The notes under the pieces were generated by a model. The model was not told where the DNA came from, ran no database searches, and was given only the letters and a program-made list of their open reading frames with translations. The translations under genes were made by a program, and so were the position numbers. DNA of 64,000 nucleotides, from positions 124,001 through 188,000 of the forward strand of contig NZ_BBXA01000029.1 of NCBI RefSeq assembly GCF_001014975.1, written 5' to 3'. Source of the DNA: Novosphingobium sp. MD-1. Its GTDB lineage: Bacteria > Pseudomonadota > Alphaproteobacteria > Sphingomonadales > Sphingomonadaceae. Shown here piece after piece: positions 10,034 to 20,575 of this stretch. How positions within the stretch are numbered: the first letter of the stretch is position 1; every line of letters starts with the position of its first letter.

Positions 10034-10079
10034 GACAAACAGGAAGGGCGTGCCACCGGGCGCGCCCTTTTTGTTTGTC
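10034..10079 (+). terminator. Rho-independent terminator after tig
   Basis: A long hairpin has outer strands GACAAAC/GTTTGTC and inner strands AAGGGCG/CGCCCTT, followed on the plus strand by a T-run. It starts 34 bases after the tig stop codon. Confidence 0.8.
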
Positions 10080-10146
10080 GCGATCCTGTCATGCCCGTGT
10101 CGCATGCCTCGCCACGATGCGGACATACGCGCGGGAGTGATCGTCG

Positions 10147-10944
10147 ATGGCCGAAGGCTGGCGGAAATTGCGCGCGGGCTATCGCTGCGGCCGCGCGCTC
10201 GGTTCGCTCGTTCTCGTGTTGATGCTGTCGGTGCCCTGGCGGCTGGCGGGGCGGTGGCGCACGTCGCGCCGGGCGATCGAGAACGCGGCGTGGGACATTC
10301 TGCTGCGAGGCTTCGGCATTCGTGTCCGGTGCCATGGCGATCGTCGTCTGGCGCCGGGCACGCTGGCGTTGGCGAATCACCTGTCGTGGGTCGATATCGC
10401 GGTACTGGCGCGCGTGGCGGACGTGGGTTTCGTGGCCAAGGCCGATGTTGCCGGCTGGCCCCTGCTGGGCGTTCTGGCGCAACGGCACGGCAGCGTGTTC
10501 GTCGACCGCCATCGCCGGGCGGGCGTGGTCGAGGCGCGGGGGGAGCTTGTCGTGCGGCTGGCGTCGGGGCGCTCGCTGATTCTCTTTGCCGAGGGTACGA
10601 CCAGTACGGGCGAAGGCGTGATGCCGTTCCATGCCAGCATGGTTCCGGATGCCACGGCGGATCGTGGCATGATCTGCCCGGTCACGCTGGCCTGCCGCGA
10701 TCCGCGCCAGCGGGCGTTGGTCGCCTGGGTCGGGGACGACGCCCTGCTGCCGCACGCGCTGGCGCTGGCCGCTGCCGGGGGCGCGACCATCGATGTCGAT
10801 TTCGGCAAACTGCTAGGCGGGGGCGATCGCAAGCAGGTCGTCCGTGAAGCGCAGGCCCGAATCGCGCTGCGCCTTGCCGACCTGCTGGGCGGTGGCGCCG
10901 CCCCGACGGAAGATCAGGCTGCCACGCTGAAACGGGCGGCGTAG
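10147..10944 (+). CDS. olsA: 1-acyl-glycerol-phosphate acyltransferase family protein, probable ornithine-lipid O-acyltransferase OlsA
   Basis: The 265-residue PlsC-family product has an N-terminal hydrophobic segment, the catalytic NHxxxxD motif as N77-H78-LSWV-D83, and the substrate-binding FAEGTTS motif with EGT at 149-151. These transfer an acyl chain to a hydroxyl group. Its convergent neighbour looks like the N-acyltransferase OlsB, so the likely job is the second step of ornithine-lipid synthesis. PlsC-type phosphatidic-acid synthesis cannot be excluded from sequence alone. It ends 31 bases inside the convergent gene, so the two 3' ends overlap antisense. Confidence 0.8.
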   Translation: MAEGWRKLRAGYRCGRALGSLVLVLMLSVPWRLAGRWRTSRRAIENAAWDILLRGFGIRVRCHGDRRLAPGTLALANHLSWVDIAVLARVADVGFVAKADVAGWPLLGVLAQRHGSVFVDRHRRAGVVEARGELVVRLASGRSLILFAEGTTSTGEGVMPFHASMVPDATADRGMICPVTLACRDPRQRALVAWVGDDALLPHALALAAAGGATIDVDFGKLLGGGDRKQVVREAQARIALRLADLLGGGAAPTEDQAATLKRAA

Positions 10945-11708
10945 CGTTCCGAGATCAGCTCCACCGGCATCACCACGCAGACGTCGATCGTGTTGAATTC
11001 ACGGTCCACGAACGCTCCGTCACCGAAGCGGGCACCGGCGCGCAGGTAGCCCTTGATCAGCGGCGGCAATTGCACCAGCGCGCGCCGCTCGTCATAGCTG
11101 CCGCGCGGCAGCCGTTCGAGCGCGATGCCCTTGCCGGGAAGCACCGCAGGCCGCTGGTAGTCTGGCGCAAGGCAGACGTGGTGGAGGTAGGACAGCGCCG
11201 CCGCGTGCGCGTCCGGGTCGATGCCGGGGAACGAGGCGCAGCCGAACATCAGCCCGATGTCATGGAGCGCGAGATAGTCCGCGATGCCGCGCCAGAGCAG
11301 CGAGATGGTCGCGCTGGTGCGATAGGCGGGCAGCACGCATGAACGGCCCAGTTCGAGCAGTTCGCCGCCCCCGCTACGCGCACCGGCCAGCCGGGACAGG
11401 TCGAACTCGCCTTCCGAATAGAAGCCGCTGGCCTTGCGCGCCACGCTTTCGCGCAGCAGGCGATAGGTCCCGACCACCAGCGGGCCCCTCCCGCCATCTT
11501 CGGCGCACCCGTCCTCGTCGACCACGAGCAGGTGATCGCACAGCGAGTCATAGGGATCGCTGTCGATGCAGGATTCGCCGCTGACGGGAATGTTCGCGCC
11601 CATCTCTGCGGCGAAGACCTGCCAGCGCAGTTTCTGCACGGCCACCAGATCGCCGTGGTCGCGCGCCAGCCGGACCGAAAGTCTGCGAAGTTGCGTGTGC
11701 GAACCCAT
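10914..11708 (-). CDS. olsB: N-acyltransferase, probable ornithine-ACP acyltransferase OlsB
   Basis: The 264-residue GNAT-fold product carries the hemolysin/OlsB-type hallmarks: LRWQVFAAEMGA near the N-terminus, DHLLVVD, VVGTYRLL, and ELGRSCVLPAYR followed by the LLWRGIADYL helix. OlsB transfers a 3-hydroxyacyl chain from ACP to ornithine, giving lyso-ornithine lipid. The convergent PlsC-like gene, with an overlapping 3' end, is the expected partner for the second acylation. The start is ATG at 11708. Function is assigned from family and neighbour; substrate is not proven. Confidence 0.82.
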   Translation of the reverse strand: MGSHTQLRRLSVRLARDHGDLVAVQKLRWQVFAAEMGANIPVSGESCIDSDPYDSLCDHLLVVDEDGCAEDGGRGPLVVGTYRLLRESVARKASGFYSEGEFDLSRLAGARSGGGELLELGRSCVLPAYRTSATISLLWRGIADYLALHDIGLMFGCASFPGIDPDAHAAALSYLHHVCLAPDYQRPAVLPGKGIALERLPRGSYDERRALVQLPPLIKGYLRAGARFGDGAFVDREFNTIDVCVVMPVELISERYAARFSVAA

Positions 11709-11937
11709 GGTGTCCTCCGATCCTCGATCGTAGGATGCCTTCGTGACCGCTGCGCGTCGAAGCGGTGACAGTTTGACGGCATGGACGGCGGTTTCGCCAC
11801 GGTTCCGTCAAGATCGCGCGGGATATTTTCGCGTTTCATCCGCCGATGGGGACGGTATTTCCGGCATGGACGGGTTAACGCCCTTGAACATCTTCCCGTG
11901 GCACGCGACATAGACGCGGCAACCATAAGAGGGATTC

Positions 11938-12645
11938 ATGCTCGACCTGTTCGGCCACAACAGCGGCGCCTATGGCGCTCAAGGCAAGTTCACCACCGAT
12001 CCTGTCACCGGCGCGCTCGTTCCCGTCGTCGTCGAACAGACCAGCCGCGGCGAACGCAGCTTCGACATTTTCAGCCGTCTGCTGCGCGAACGCATCATCT
12101 TCGTGACGGGCCAGGTGGAAGACCACATGGCGGCGCTGATCACCGCGCAGCTGCTGTTCCTCGAATCGGAAAACCCGTCGAAGGACATCTCGATGTACAT
12201 CAACTCGCCGGGCGGGGTCGTCACGGCGGGCATGGCGATCCATGACACCATGCAGTACATCCGCCCGCGCGTGTCCACGGTGTGCATCGGCCAGGCCTGC
12301 TCGATGGGCAGCTTCCTGCTGGCGGCGGGCGAGCCGGGCATGCGCATCGCGCTGCCCAACGCGCGAATCATGATTCACCAGCCCTCCGGCGGCGCGCAGG
12401 GCATGGCGTCCGACATCGAGATTCAGGCGCGCGAGATCCTGCGCATCCGTGAACGGATGAACAATCTCTACGTCAAGTACACCGGCCGCACGCTGGAGGA
12501 GATCGAGCGGGCGATGGATCGCGATACCTTCCTCGAAGCCGACGAAGCGCAGAAATTCGGCCTTGTCGACAAGGTTTTCGAATCGCGTCCGGCCACCGAC
12601 CAGACCGGTGTGGAGGAAGGTTCGGGCGGCGCGCCGGCCGCCTGA
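11938..12645 (+). CDS. clpP: ATP-dependent Clp protease proteolytic subunit
   Basis: The catalytic triad is recognisable: Ser122 in GQACSMGS, His147 in [10 protein letters not shown] and Asp196 in AMDRDTF, with the same spacing as in E. coli ClpP. The 235-residue product carries an N-terminal extension that is probably propeptide. It forms the proteolytic barrel that works with ClpX, encoded 158 bases downstream. The C-terminal tail after KVFESR is Gly/Ala-rich and variable. Confidence 0.96.
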   Translation: MLDLFGHNSGAYGAQGKFTTDPVTGALVPVVVEQTSRGERSFDIFSRLLRERIIFVTGQVEDHMAALITAQLLFLESENPSKDISMYINSPGGVVTAGMAIHDTMQYIRPRVSTVCIGQACSMGSFLLAAGEPGMRIALPNARIMIHQPSGGAQGMASDIEIQAREILRIRERMNNLYVKYTGRTLEEIERAMDRDTFLEADEAQKFGLVDKVFESRPATDQTGVEEGSGGAPAA

Positions 12646-12803
12646 TGAGGAAGAACTGACAGGGGCCGCACGGCGCTTAACCTTGGCGAAAGGCACCGTG
12701 CGGTAACCCGATTTTCGCTTTGAACGTGTCCGGTTGATTAATGCCCTTGGGGTAGTAGGATGATCGGGCCGGCCTTCCGTGGGAAGGCGCCTGGGATGAT
12801 AGA

Positions 12804-14060
<1,257 letters not shown>

Positions 14061-14093
14061 CGGCTACGCTTCCCGTTCGCTGAACTTCTGAAG

Positions 14094-14126
14094 AGGCGGG
14101 TTTCCTTCGGGAGGCCCGCCTTTTTT
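14094..14126 (+). terminator. Rho-independent terminator after clpX
   Basis: AGGCGGG and CCCGCCT form a stem around a TTCG-containing loop, followed by six T residues, 34 bases after the clpX stop. Confidence 0.85.
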
Positions 14127-14148
14127 CCATCAAGCGCCTCTTTCGCGT

Positions 14149-15114
14149 TCAGTCGCCGCCGCCTTGGCATCCATGTGCGCAATCCAGCATGGGCTCGGCT
14201 TCGATCTGGACGGTGGTGTGGCAGATCTGGAAATCGTGCTCCAGCTCGTGCGCCAGTTCGCGCAGGAAGCCGTCGCCGGGGTGGCCTTGTGGCATGACGA
14301 GATGGGCGGTCAGCGCGGTTTCGGTGGTACTCATCGGCCAGATGTGCAGGTCGTGGACGGCGGTGACGCCCGGCTGCCCACACAGAAACGTGCGCACCGC
14401 GCCTTCGTCGATGCTGGCGGGCACGCCGTGCAGGCCCATCTTTACCGAATCACGCAGCAGGTCCCAGGTGCCAATGGCGATCACCGCCACGATGACGAGG
14501 CTGGTGACGGGGTCGATCCAGGCAAATCCGGTCATCGTAATGAAGAAGCCGGCCACGACGACGCCCGCCGAAACCGCCGCGTCGGCGGCCATGTGCAGGT
14601 ACGCGCCGCGAATGTTGATGTCGTGCTTGCTGCCGCGCATGAACATCAGCGCGGTGGCGGCGTTGATGACGATGCCGATCGCGGCGACGATCATCACCGG
14701 GCCGCCGGCCACCGGTTCCGGCTCGATCAGCCGCCGGATCGTTTCGACGACGATCGCCCCCAGCGCCACCAGCAGCAGCGAGGCATTGGCGAGGGCTGCC
14801 AGGATCGAGCTGGACTTGAAGCCATAGGTGAATCGGGCGGAGGGCGGCCGCGCGGTGAGCACGCTCGCGCCCCAGGCGATCACCAGGCCCAGCACGTCGG
14901 AAAGGTTGTGCCCGGCATCGGCCACCAGCGCCATCGATCCGGCGATGATGCCATAGGCCGCCTCGACCACGACGAAGCCCAGGTTGAGCACGATGCCGAT
15001 CGCGAAGGCGCGGCCGAAGCTGGCGGGGGCGTGGTGATGCCCGTGCGCGTGGCCGGAACCCTGCCCGTGGTCATGCCCATGGTGATCGTGGTGGTGATGA
15101 TGGCCGGCCGACAT
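14149..15114 (-). CDS. Cation diffusion facilitator (CDF) family metal exporter
   Basis: The 321-residue membrane protein starts with a His-rich stretch ([16 protein letters not shown]) and has six predicted membrane segments. The HxxxD metal sites of CDF exporters are present in segment II ([11 protein letters not shown]) and segment V ([11 protein letters not shown]). A cytoplasmic C-terminal domain ([20 protein letters not shown]) is typical of CzcD/ZitB/DmeF. It exports divalent metals, most often zinc, cobalt or nickel, in exchange for protons; which metal cannot be read here. It is a stand-alone gene. Confidence 0.92.
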   Translation of the reverse strand: MSAGHHHHHDHHGHDHGQGSGHAHGHHHAPASFGRAFAIGIVLNLGFVVVEAAYGIIAGSMALVADAGHNLSDVLGLVIAWGASVLTARPPSARFTYGFKSSSILAALANASLLLVALGAIVVETIRRLIEPEPVAGGPVMIVAAIGIVINAATALMFMRGSKHDINIRGAYLHMAADAAVSAGVVVAGFFITMTGFAWIDPVTSLVIVAVIAIGTWDLLRDSVKMGLHGVPASIDEGAVRTFLCGQPGVTAVHDLHIWPMSTTETALTAHLVMPQGHPGDGFLRELAHELEHDFQICHTTVQIEAEPMLDCAHGCQGGGD

Positions 15115-15173
15115 GACCGCCTCCTAGCCCGAACCGGGCCGCTAGGAAAACGCTTTGCGGTTACGATAATTTG

Positions 15174-15594
15174 CCAGGGGGCCTGTAAGCCGGGTTCTGT
15201 CCCGCCGACGGTATGCCATTCGGCACCGTATCGGCGGGGGCAGCCATTCCTCTCGGCGACACGTTGCCGTGCCGCTCCAGCAACCAACCCGGACATTGCA
15301 GGTCCGAAGACCTTGGCGCGAAACACGCCTGCCGGTTGCCCGGCGCGCCGTCCCTATTCGGTCTTGCTCCGGGTGGGGTTTGCCGTGCCGCTTCCGTTGC
15401 CGGTCGCGCGGTGCGCTCTTGCCGCACCCTTTCACCCTTGCCTGCGCCTTGCGACGCATAGGCGGTCTGCTCTCTGTGGCACTTTCCCTGACCCCCGCTT
15501 GCGCGAAGGCCGGCGGGCGTTACCCGCCACCCTGTTTCGTGGAGCCCGGACTTTCCTCGGCATCTTGCGATGACGCGGCTGCCCGGCCCCCTGG
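15174..15594 (-). ncRNA. rnpB: RNase P RNA, bacterial class A
   Basis: The catalytic RNA of RNase P matures tRNA 5' ends. On the minus strand the ends pair as a P1 helix: CCAGGGGGCC at the 5' side and GGCCCCCTGG at the 3' side. The conserved GAGGAAAGTCCGGGCTCC block lies near the 5' end and ACAGAACCCGGCTTA near the 3' end. The 421-nt length fits class A. Its 5' end lies eight bases from the end of the amidase gene on the same strand. Confidence 0.95.
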
Positions 15595-15601
15595 CGAGGG
15601 A

Positions 15602-16312
15602 TCACCTAGCATGGCCGAGGTCGCGTTCCAACAGCAGCTCGAACAGAAGGCCACCGATTTGTCCGTCGATCTCGCCAGTGATCTTGTGCGGGCGCCAGCG
15701 ACGCTGGAAGGCGCGCACGGCGGCGCGGCCGTCGGAAATGTCGTAGCCGAAGCGTTCGAGCGCGAGAAAGAACGCGCTGTCGTTGTCGTACAGCAGCCGC
15801 ATCGTTGGCTTGGGGATCGGCAGCGCCAGGCGGTAGCGGGCGAGCAGCGGCCAGTCGAACAGTTCGCCGGGATCGTCCTTGCGCGCCGGGGCGATGTCCG
15901 AATGGCCTACCACGTTGGCGCGGGGAATGTTGTGGCGCTTCACGACGTCCGCCAGCAGCGGGATCAGCGCTTCCATCTGCGCGTCGGGGAAGGGGCGATA
16001 CCCCCATTCGTGCCCGGGATTGACCAGTTCGATGCCGATGCTGGCCGAATTGATGTCGGTGATTCCGCGCCAATAGGAACGCCCGGCGTGCCAAGCGCGC
16101 TTATCCTCGGGCACCAGCAGCGTGACGGTGCCGTCCTCGTCGACCATGTAGTGCGCGGAAACCTCGGCAGCGGGATCGCACATGCGTTCCAGCGCTTCGG
16201 CGGCGGTGCGCATCCCGGTGTAGTGGAGCACCACCATCGATACCGGCAGCTTGCGCTCGTTCCAGTTGGGCGAGGGAACCTCGCGATGGATCAGCCACCG
16301 GTTCATCGCCAT
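15602..16312 (-). CDS. N-acetylmuramoyl-L-alanine amidase, AmiD-like
   Basis: The 236-residue product has the Amidase_2 fold: MVVLHYTGM supplies the first zinc His, SAHYMVDEDGTV follows, and VVGHSDIAPARKDDPG supplies the second His and the conserved Lys/Asp. A C-terminal peptidoglycan-binding-like helical domain follows (FLALERFGYDI). This matches AmiD-type amidases that cleave muropeptides for recycling or wall turnover. No signal peptide is evident at the chosen ATG. It lies 11 bases downstream of chpT on the same strand, so co-transcription is likely. Confidence 0.9.
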   Translation of the reverse strand: MAMNRWLIHREVPSPNWNERKLPVSMVVLHYTGMRTAAEALERMCDPAAEVSAHYMVDEDGTVTLLVPEDKRAWHAGRSYWRGITDINSASIGIELVNPGHEWGYRPFPDAQMEALIPLLADVVKRHNIPRANVVGHSDIAPARKDDPGELFDWPLLARYRLALPIPKPTMRLLYDNDSAFFLALERFGYDISDGRAAVRAFQRRWRPHKITGEIDGQIGGLLFELLLERDLGHAR

Positions 16313-16323
16313 GCCGGGCGCCT

Positions 16324-16965
16324 CTATGCTGCGGGCACCACCGCGCCCATCACCAGGGCGTCGTCGGAGAGGTGGTACTGCAAGCCGCCGCCCATGCTGG
16401 CGACAAGCTGGTGGAGCATGGTGGCAGGGGCGGTACGGCTGGAAAGCTCTTCCGCCCCGGCGCTGCCATCCAGCGCGCGGCCTATCGCGGGATCGAACGC
16501 GATGCGCTGGCCCGAGGCGCGCACCACGATCTCGCTCGTGCCGTCGCGCGGCTCCGCGCCGATATCGAGCGTGCCGCCGCGCACCAGCGAATCGAGCGCG
16601 ATCAGCGAGAGGTTCAGCAGCACCTTCACCGCCGGCTTGGGCAGGCTGTCCCCGCCCAGCACCCAGTTCACCGTCACGCGGCCGTTGTTGCCGACCAGCG
16701 CATCGACCAGCGCCTTGGGTTCGGAAAGCGGCACCGAATCGCCGAACCCGCCGGCCGCGCCGAAGGCCAGCCGGAAGAAGCGCAGCTTGTCGGTGGAGAT
16801 CTTCGCGCTCTGTTCCAGCAGTTCGAAGCAGCGCTTGCGCATCTCCGGGTCTTTTTCATCGGCCAGCAGTTCCAGCCCGTTGGAGAGAGCCCCCACCGGG
16901 CTGAGCATGTCGTGGCACAGCCGGGAGCAGAGCAGGCTGGCGAGTTCGAGTGCTTCGGTGGTCAT
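16324..16965 (-). CDS. chpT: Histidine phosphotransferase ChpT
   Basis: The 213-residue product has the ChpT signature CSRLCHDMLSPVGALSNGLELL, with phospho-accepting His18, a dimerisation helix pair and a degenerate ATPase-like domain. In alphaproteobacteria ChpT relays phosphate from CckA to CtrA and CpdR, controlling cell cycle, motility and, in several lineages, gene transfer agent expression. That makes it a useful lineage marker here. It is upstream of the amidase gene. Confidence 0.93.
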   Translation of the reverse strand: MTTEALELASLLCSRLCHDMLSPVGALSNGLELLADEKDPEMRKRCFELLEQSAKISTDKLRFFRLAFGAAGGFGDSVPLSEPKALVDALVGNNGRVTVNWVLGGDSLPKPAVKVLLNLSLIALDSLVRGGTLDIGAEPRDGTSEIVVRASGQRIAFDPAIGRALDGSAGAEELSSRTAPATMLHQLVASMGGGLQYHLSDDALVMGAVVPAA

Positions 16966-17124
16966 GATCCGGCGCTTGCTTTCGGGAATGGAGTGTTCGG
17001 GGCTGGTGACGTTGACGAAGTTGATACGGTCCCGCGCGCGTGATCCGCCCGGGAGCGGGTTGGCCCGTAAAGCGGCGCTTGCGCGGTCCTCTCGGCGTAT
17101 CGGTACGGCATCGTTGCCTCCGCC

Positions 17125-17526
17125 TTAACCTTCTACCGTGTCATAGGAAAGCGGTTCGAAACCGGATGGCGCATCCTTCCACAAGGTGATGCGCCCGCGC
17201 GCCACGATGGCCCAGACCCGCCCGTCACCCGCGGCGCTGGCCTGGTCGGCTGCGGACGGGCTGTCCAGCCCGTTGGGGTGGGAGTGAAAATAGCCGACGA
17301 TGGCCGGCCCCCCGGCACGGGCAGCCCGATGCGCGGCGATCAGGCTGGCGGGATCGATCTCGAAGTGCCGCAAGGGATCTTTGGCGCGGTTGGCGGTCGC
17401 CATCGCGCTTTGGATATGGCGTTCCGCGCCGAACAGCAGGCCGCAGGCTTCCTCGGGCGCGGCTTCGTTCGCGGCGCGGATCATTTCCTCAAGGGCCGCG
17501 CGGCGGAGGGTGTAAACGGGGCGCAT
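17125..17526 (-). CDS. JAMM/MPN+ metalloprotease family protein (Mov34 superfamily)
   Basis: From ATG 17526 the product is 133 residues. It contains the full JAMM zinc motif: Glu25/26 in PEEACGLLFG and H81-x-H83-x7-S91-x2-D94 in HSHPNGLDSPSAAD. Bacterial JAMM proteins of this short type are isopeptidases or sulfur-carrier processing enzymes; nothing here identifies the substrate. An upstream ATG (17604) adds a Cys-rich stretch without family match. It is divergent from ugd. Confidence 0.85.
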   Translation of the reverse strand: MRPVYTLRRAALEEMIRAANEAAPEEACGLLFGAERHIQSAMATANRAKDPLRHFEIDPASLIAAHRAARAGGPAIVGYFHSHPNGLDSPSAADQASAAGDGRVWAIVARGRITLWKDAPSGFEPLSYDTVEG

Positions 17527-17725
17527 GGCAAGCGGTCTGAAAGCCTGGAACGGGGAACAGCTGCACGGCATAGCAAACGGCCGCGGAAAACGGCAGCGTT
17601 GCAACGCCGGATCATGGACAAGTCAAGGCGTTTGTGACGGCGCTGTAACCCTCCCGCGCTTGAAAGACGTTCCGAAGCCGGATAACGGGCCAGAGCCGGT
17701 AACGGGGCATCCGCGCGATGCACTG

Positions 17726-17744
17726 TACCGGCCCTTTGCCGGTA
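17726..17744. promoter_or_regulatory. Perfect inverted repeat in the ugd leader
   Basis: TACCGGC and GCCGGTA are perfectly complementary around a five-base spacer, ending 33 bases before the ugd ATG. A further TTACCGGT follows at 17746. It could be an operator or a leader hairpin; no regulator is assigned. Confidence 0.35.
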
Positions 17745-17777
17745 CCTTACCGGTGTTCGAAACGGTGTTTTTCGACC

Positions 17778-19082
17778 ATGCAGATTACAATGATCGGATC
17801 GGGGTACGTGGGTCTCGTCTCCGGGGCATGCTTTTCCGACTTCGGGCATGACGTGATCTGCGTCGATAAGGACGAGGCGAAGATCGACGCGCTCAAGGCC
17901 GGCAAGATTCCGATCTTCGAACCGGGTCTTGAAGAACTGGTCGCGCGGAACGTGCAGGCCGGGCGGCTTTCCTTCACCACAGACCTGGCCGAAGCCGCGG
18001 CCAGCGCCGATGCCATCTTCATCGCGGTCGGCACCCCTTCGCGGCGCGGCGATGGATATGCGGATCTTTCCTACGTCCACGCCGCCGCGGCCGAGATAGC
18101 GGAAGTGCTTCAGGGTTTCACGGTCATCGTCAACAAGTCGACGGTGCCGGTGGGGACGGGCGACGATGTCGAACGGATCATCGCCAGGACCAACCCGAAC
18201 GCGGAATTCGCCGTGGTGTCGAACCCCGAATTCCTGCGCGAAGGCGCGGCGATCGACGATTTCAAGCACCCCGACCGTATCGTGATCGGGGGCAGTGACG
18301 AACGTGGCATGCAGGTCATGCGCGAAGTCTATCGCCCGCTGTTCCTGGGCGGCAAGTCGCCCATGGTGGAGATGAGCCGCCGTGGCGCGGAACTGACCAA
18401 GTACGCGGGCAACGCCTTCCTCGCCACCAAGATCACCTTCATCAACGAGATCGCCGATCTCTGTGAAAAGGTGGGCGCGGACGTGCGCGATGTGGCGCGC
18501 GGGATCGGGCTGGACAACCGGATCGGCAACAAGTTCCTGAATGCCGGGCCGGGGTATGGCGGAAGCTGCTTCCCCAAGGACACCATCGCCCTGCTCAAGA
18601 CCGCGCAGGATTTCGAAGCCCCGCAACGCATCGTTGAGGCGGTTGTCGCGGTCAACGATCATCGCAAGCGGGCGATGGGGCGCAAGGTGATCCAGGCCGC
18701 CGGGGGCGATGTGCGGGGCAAGCGCATCGCGATCCTGGGCCTCACCTTCAAGCCCAACACCGACGACATGCGCGATTCGCCGTCGATTGCGATCATCCGG
18801 GCCTTGCAGGATGCCGGAGCCGAAGTGGCGGCGTGCGATCCGGAAGGCGTCGAGCAGGCGCGGGCGGTGCTGGACGGTGTGCAGTTCGTCGCCGGACCGT
18901 GGGAAGCCATCGAGGGCGCGGTTGCTGCCGTTATCGTGACGGAATGGGACGCCTACCGCGCGCTCGATTTCCGGCGGATGAAGGCGCTGCTGGCAAAGCC
19001 CGTGCTGGTCGATCTGCGCAATATCTACGATCGCGGCGCGGCCGAGGCCGCCGGGCTGGAGTATCACGCCGTCGGCAGGTGA
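17778..19082 (+). CDS. ugd: UDP-glucose 6-dehydrogenase
   Basis: This 434-residue enzyme oxidises UDP-glucose to UDP-glucuronate, a sphingan backbone precursor. The Rossmann motif GSGYVGLVSG lies at residues 8-17 and the catalytic Cys264 in GPGYGGSCFPKD. NPEFLREG and GLTFKPNTDDMRDSP are also standard. ATG 17778 fits the family N-terminus (MQITMIGSGYVG); the frame extends to 17718 without adding conserved sequence. It opens the polysaccharide locus and is followed by convergent secretion genes. Confidence 0.96.
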   Translation: MQITMIGSGYVGLVSGACFSDFGHDVICVDKDEAKIDALKAGKIPIFEPGLEELVARNVQAGRLSFTTDLAEAAASADAIFIAVGTPSRRGDGYADLSYVHAAAAEIAEVLQGFTVIVNKSTVPVGTGDDVERIIARTNPNAEFAVVSNPEFLREGAAIDDFKHPDRIVIGGSDERGMQVMREVYRPLFLGGKSPMVEMSRRGAELTKYAGNAFLATKITFINEIADLCEKVGADVRDVARGIGLDNRIGNKFLNAGPGYGGSCFPKDTIALLKTAQDFEAPQRIVEAVVAVNDHRKRAMGRKVIQAAGGDVRGKRIAILGLTFKPNTDDMRDSPSIAIIRALQDAGAEVAACDPEGVEQARAVLDGVQFVAGPWEAIEGAVAAVIVTEWDAYRALDFRRMKALLAKPVLVDLRNIYDRGAAEAAGLEYHAVGR

Positions 19083-19231
19083 ATTCCAGGCGCGAACGGT
19101 CCGCGAAGGCGGCCATGTGGGCTGCAAGCCCGCATCGAGCCATTGCGATTTTCGGGAAAGCCGCAGACCTGCGCGGTTTCCATCGACAGGTCCGATCCGC
19201 CGAGGGAAACAGCCGCGATTACACGATGACC

Positions 19232-20575
19232 CTAATTCCGGAACGCGCGTGCGAATTGATCGCGCAGCGGTTTCAGGATGTAGGACATCAGTGTCCTTTC
19301 GCCGGAGCTGACGAAGATTTCGGCCGGCATTCCCGGTTTCAGGGTCATCCGCTCTTTCTTGAGAACGGCCTCGTCCAGGCGGACGTGGACCCGGAAATAG
19401 CTGGCGCCGGTATTGGCATCGGTAGTGCGTTCGGGCGAGACGAAGACCACGGTTCCGGGAATTTCCGGCGTGGTGGGCGCGCTGAACGCGGATAGCCGAA
19501 CGCGGGCTGGCTGCCCGGTGCGAACCTTGCCGATATCTGCCGGATTTATCGACGCTTCGACGAGCAGGCGTTCGTTTTGCGGCACGATTTCCATGATCGT
19601 CTGGGCCGGCGAGATGACGCCGCCCACGGTCGCAAAGGCGAGCTTGTCGACCGTGCCCGCGTAAGGCGCCCGGATTTCCGTGCGGGAAAACGCATCGGAC
19701 GCGGATACGCTTTTCGCCTGCTGGTCGTTCAACGTGGCGTTGACCTGGGCCAGTTCCTTGCCGGCATCGGCGCGGGCATTCTGGTCCACGGCGAGCATCT
19801 GCTCGCGCGCTTCACTGATCCGCGCCCGCGTTTGTGCGATGTTGCCATCGATCGACGCGATCGACCCGTCGAGATCGACGGCGGATCGCTCTAGCTGATT
19901 GAGGCGGTTGATCGTGACCAGGCCCTTGCCCCAAAGATCCTTCACGCCCTTGCGTTCCGGCTCGATCAAGATCCGCTGGCGATCGAGGGAAACGATCTGC
20001 GCGCGATAGCTGGCGATCTGCTGTTCGAATTGCACGATGCGCTGGCCAAGCTGGCTCCGCATGTTGGCGCGCTCTGTCCGGCGCAAATCGAACAGGCGCT
20101 GTTCGGATGCCATCGCTTCCCGCGCGGAGGGCGTGTTGGCCCGGACGAGATCATCGGGAAAGGAAATGGCGGGCGCGTTTTCGCGTTCGGCCATCAGCCG
20201 GGCGCGTTGCGCCAGCAGCTGTTCGACCGTTTGTCCGGCGAGGCTGGCGCTCAGGCCTGAGACTTCGCTGTCCAGCTGGATCATCAGCTGGCCCTTCGCC
20301 ACCTGCTGGCCATCGTGGACAAGGATCGATTTGATCACGCCGCCGGTAGGATGGGTGACTTGCTTCACACGGCTCTCGACACCCAGCTGCCCCTGTCCGA
20401 CGACCGCGCCGCCCGCGGGAACCACGGTGGATATCGCCACCATCGCCGTAACGAACACGATGAGTCCGGCGATGGCCATGCGCCGTGTGCGATCAAGCCG
20501 TGCCGCGATATCCACCGGGTCCCGCCACAGGGCGATGTTGCCGTACGTCGGTGCAAGGATGACTTGATGTGTCAT
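19232..20575 (-). CDS. HlyD-family periplasmic adaptor of a type I secretion system
   Basis: The 447-residue product has one N-terminal membrane segment (about residues 34-54). The biotinyl-like beta domain is split around a long coiled coil (HPTGGVIKSILVHDGQQVAKG; AERENAPAI to QMLAVDQNA). The C-terminal beta domain includes RAPYAGTVDKLAFATVGGV. It links the inner-membrane ABC protein to an outer-membrane TolC-like channel. It overlaps the ABC gene by four bases. Sphingan clusters carry an equivalent pair (atrD/atrB). No TolC homologue is in the window; the RTX protein at 46.3 kb is the plausible cargo. Confidence 0.93.
   Translation of the reverse strand: MTHQVILAPTYGNIALWRDPVDIAARLDRTRRMAIAGLIVFVTAMVAISTVVPAGGAVVGQGQLGVESRVKQVTHPTGGVIKSILVHDGQQVAKGQLMIQLDSEVSGLSASLAGQTVEQLLAQRARLMAERENAPAISFPDDLVRANTPSAREAMASEQRLFDLRRTERANMRSQLGQRIVQFEQQIASYRAQIVSLDRQRILIEPERKGVKDLWGKGLVTINRLNQLERSAVDLDGSIASIDGNIAQTRARISEAREQMLAVDQNARADAGKELAQVNATLNDQQAKSVSASDAFSRTEIRAPYAGTVDKLAFATVGGVISPAQTIMEIVPQNERLLVEASINPADIGKVRTGQPARVRLSAFSAPTTPEIPGTVVFVSPERTTDANTGASYFRVHVRLDEAVLKKERMTLKPGMPAEIFVSSGERTLMSYILKPLRDQFARAFRN

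Noticed and set aside
8197..10755. 852-residue open frame on the minus strand
   Set aside because: It runs antisense through tRNA-Leu, tig and the terminator; the product is low-complexity. Trigger factor on the other strand is certain.
14164..15573. 469-residue plus-strand open frame
   Set aside because: It crosses the His-rich CDF gene and rnpB on the opposite strand; the His/Arg-rich product is a shadow.
17481..19127. 548-residue minus-strand open frame opposite ugd
   Set aside because: Antisense shadow of a well-defined UDP-glucose dehydrogenase; no ribosome site or domain.
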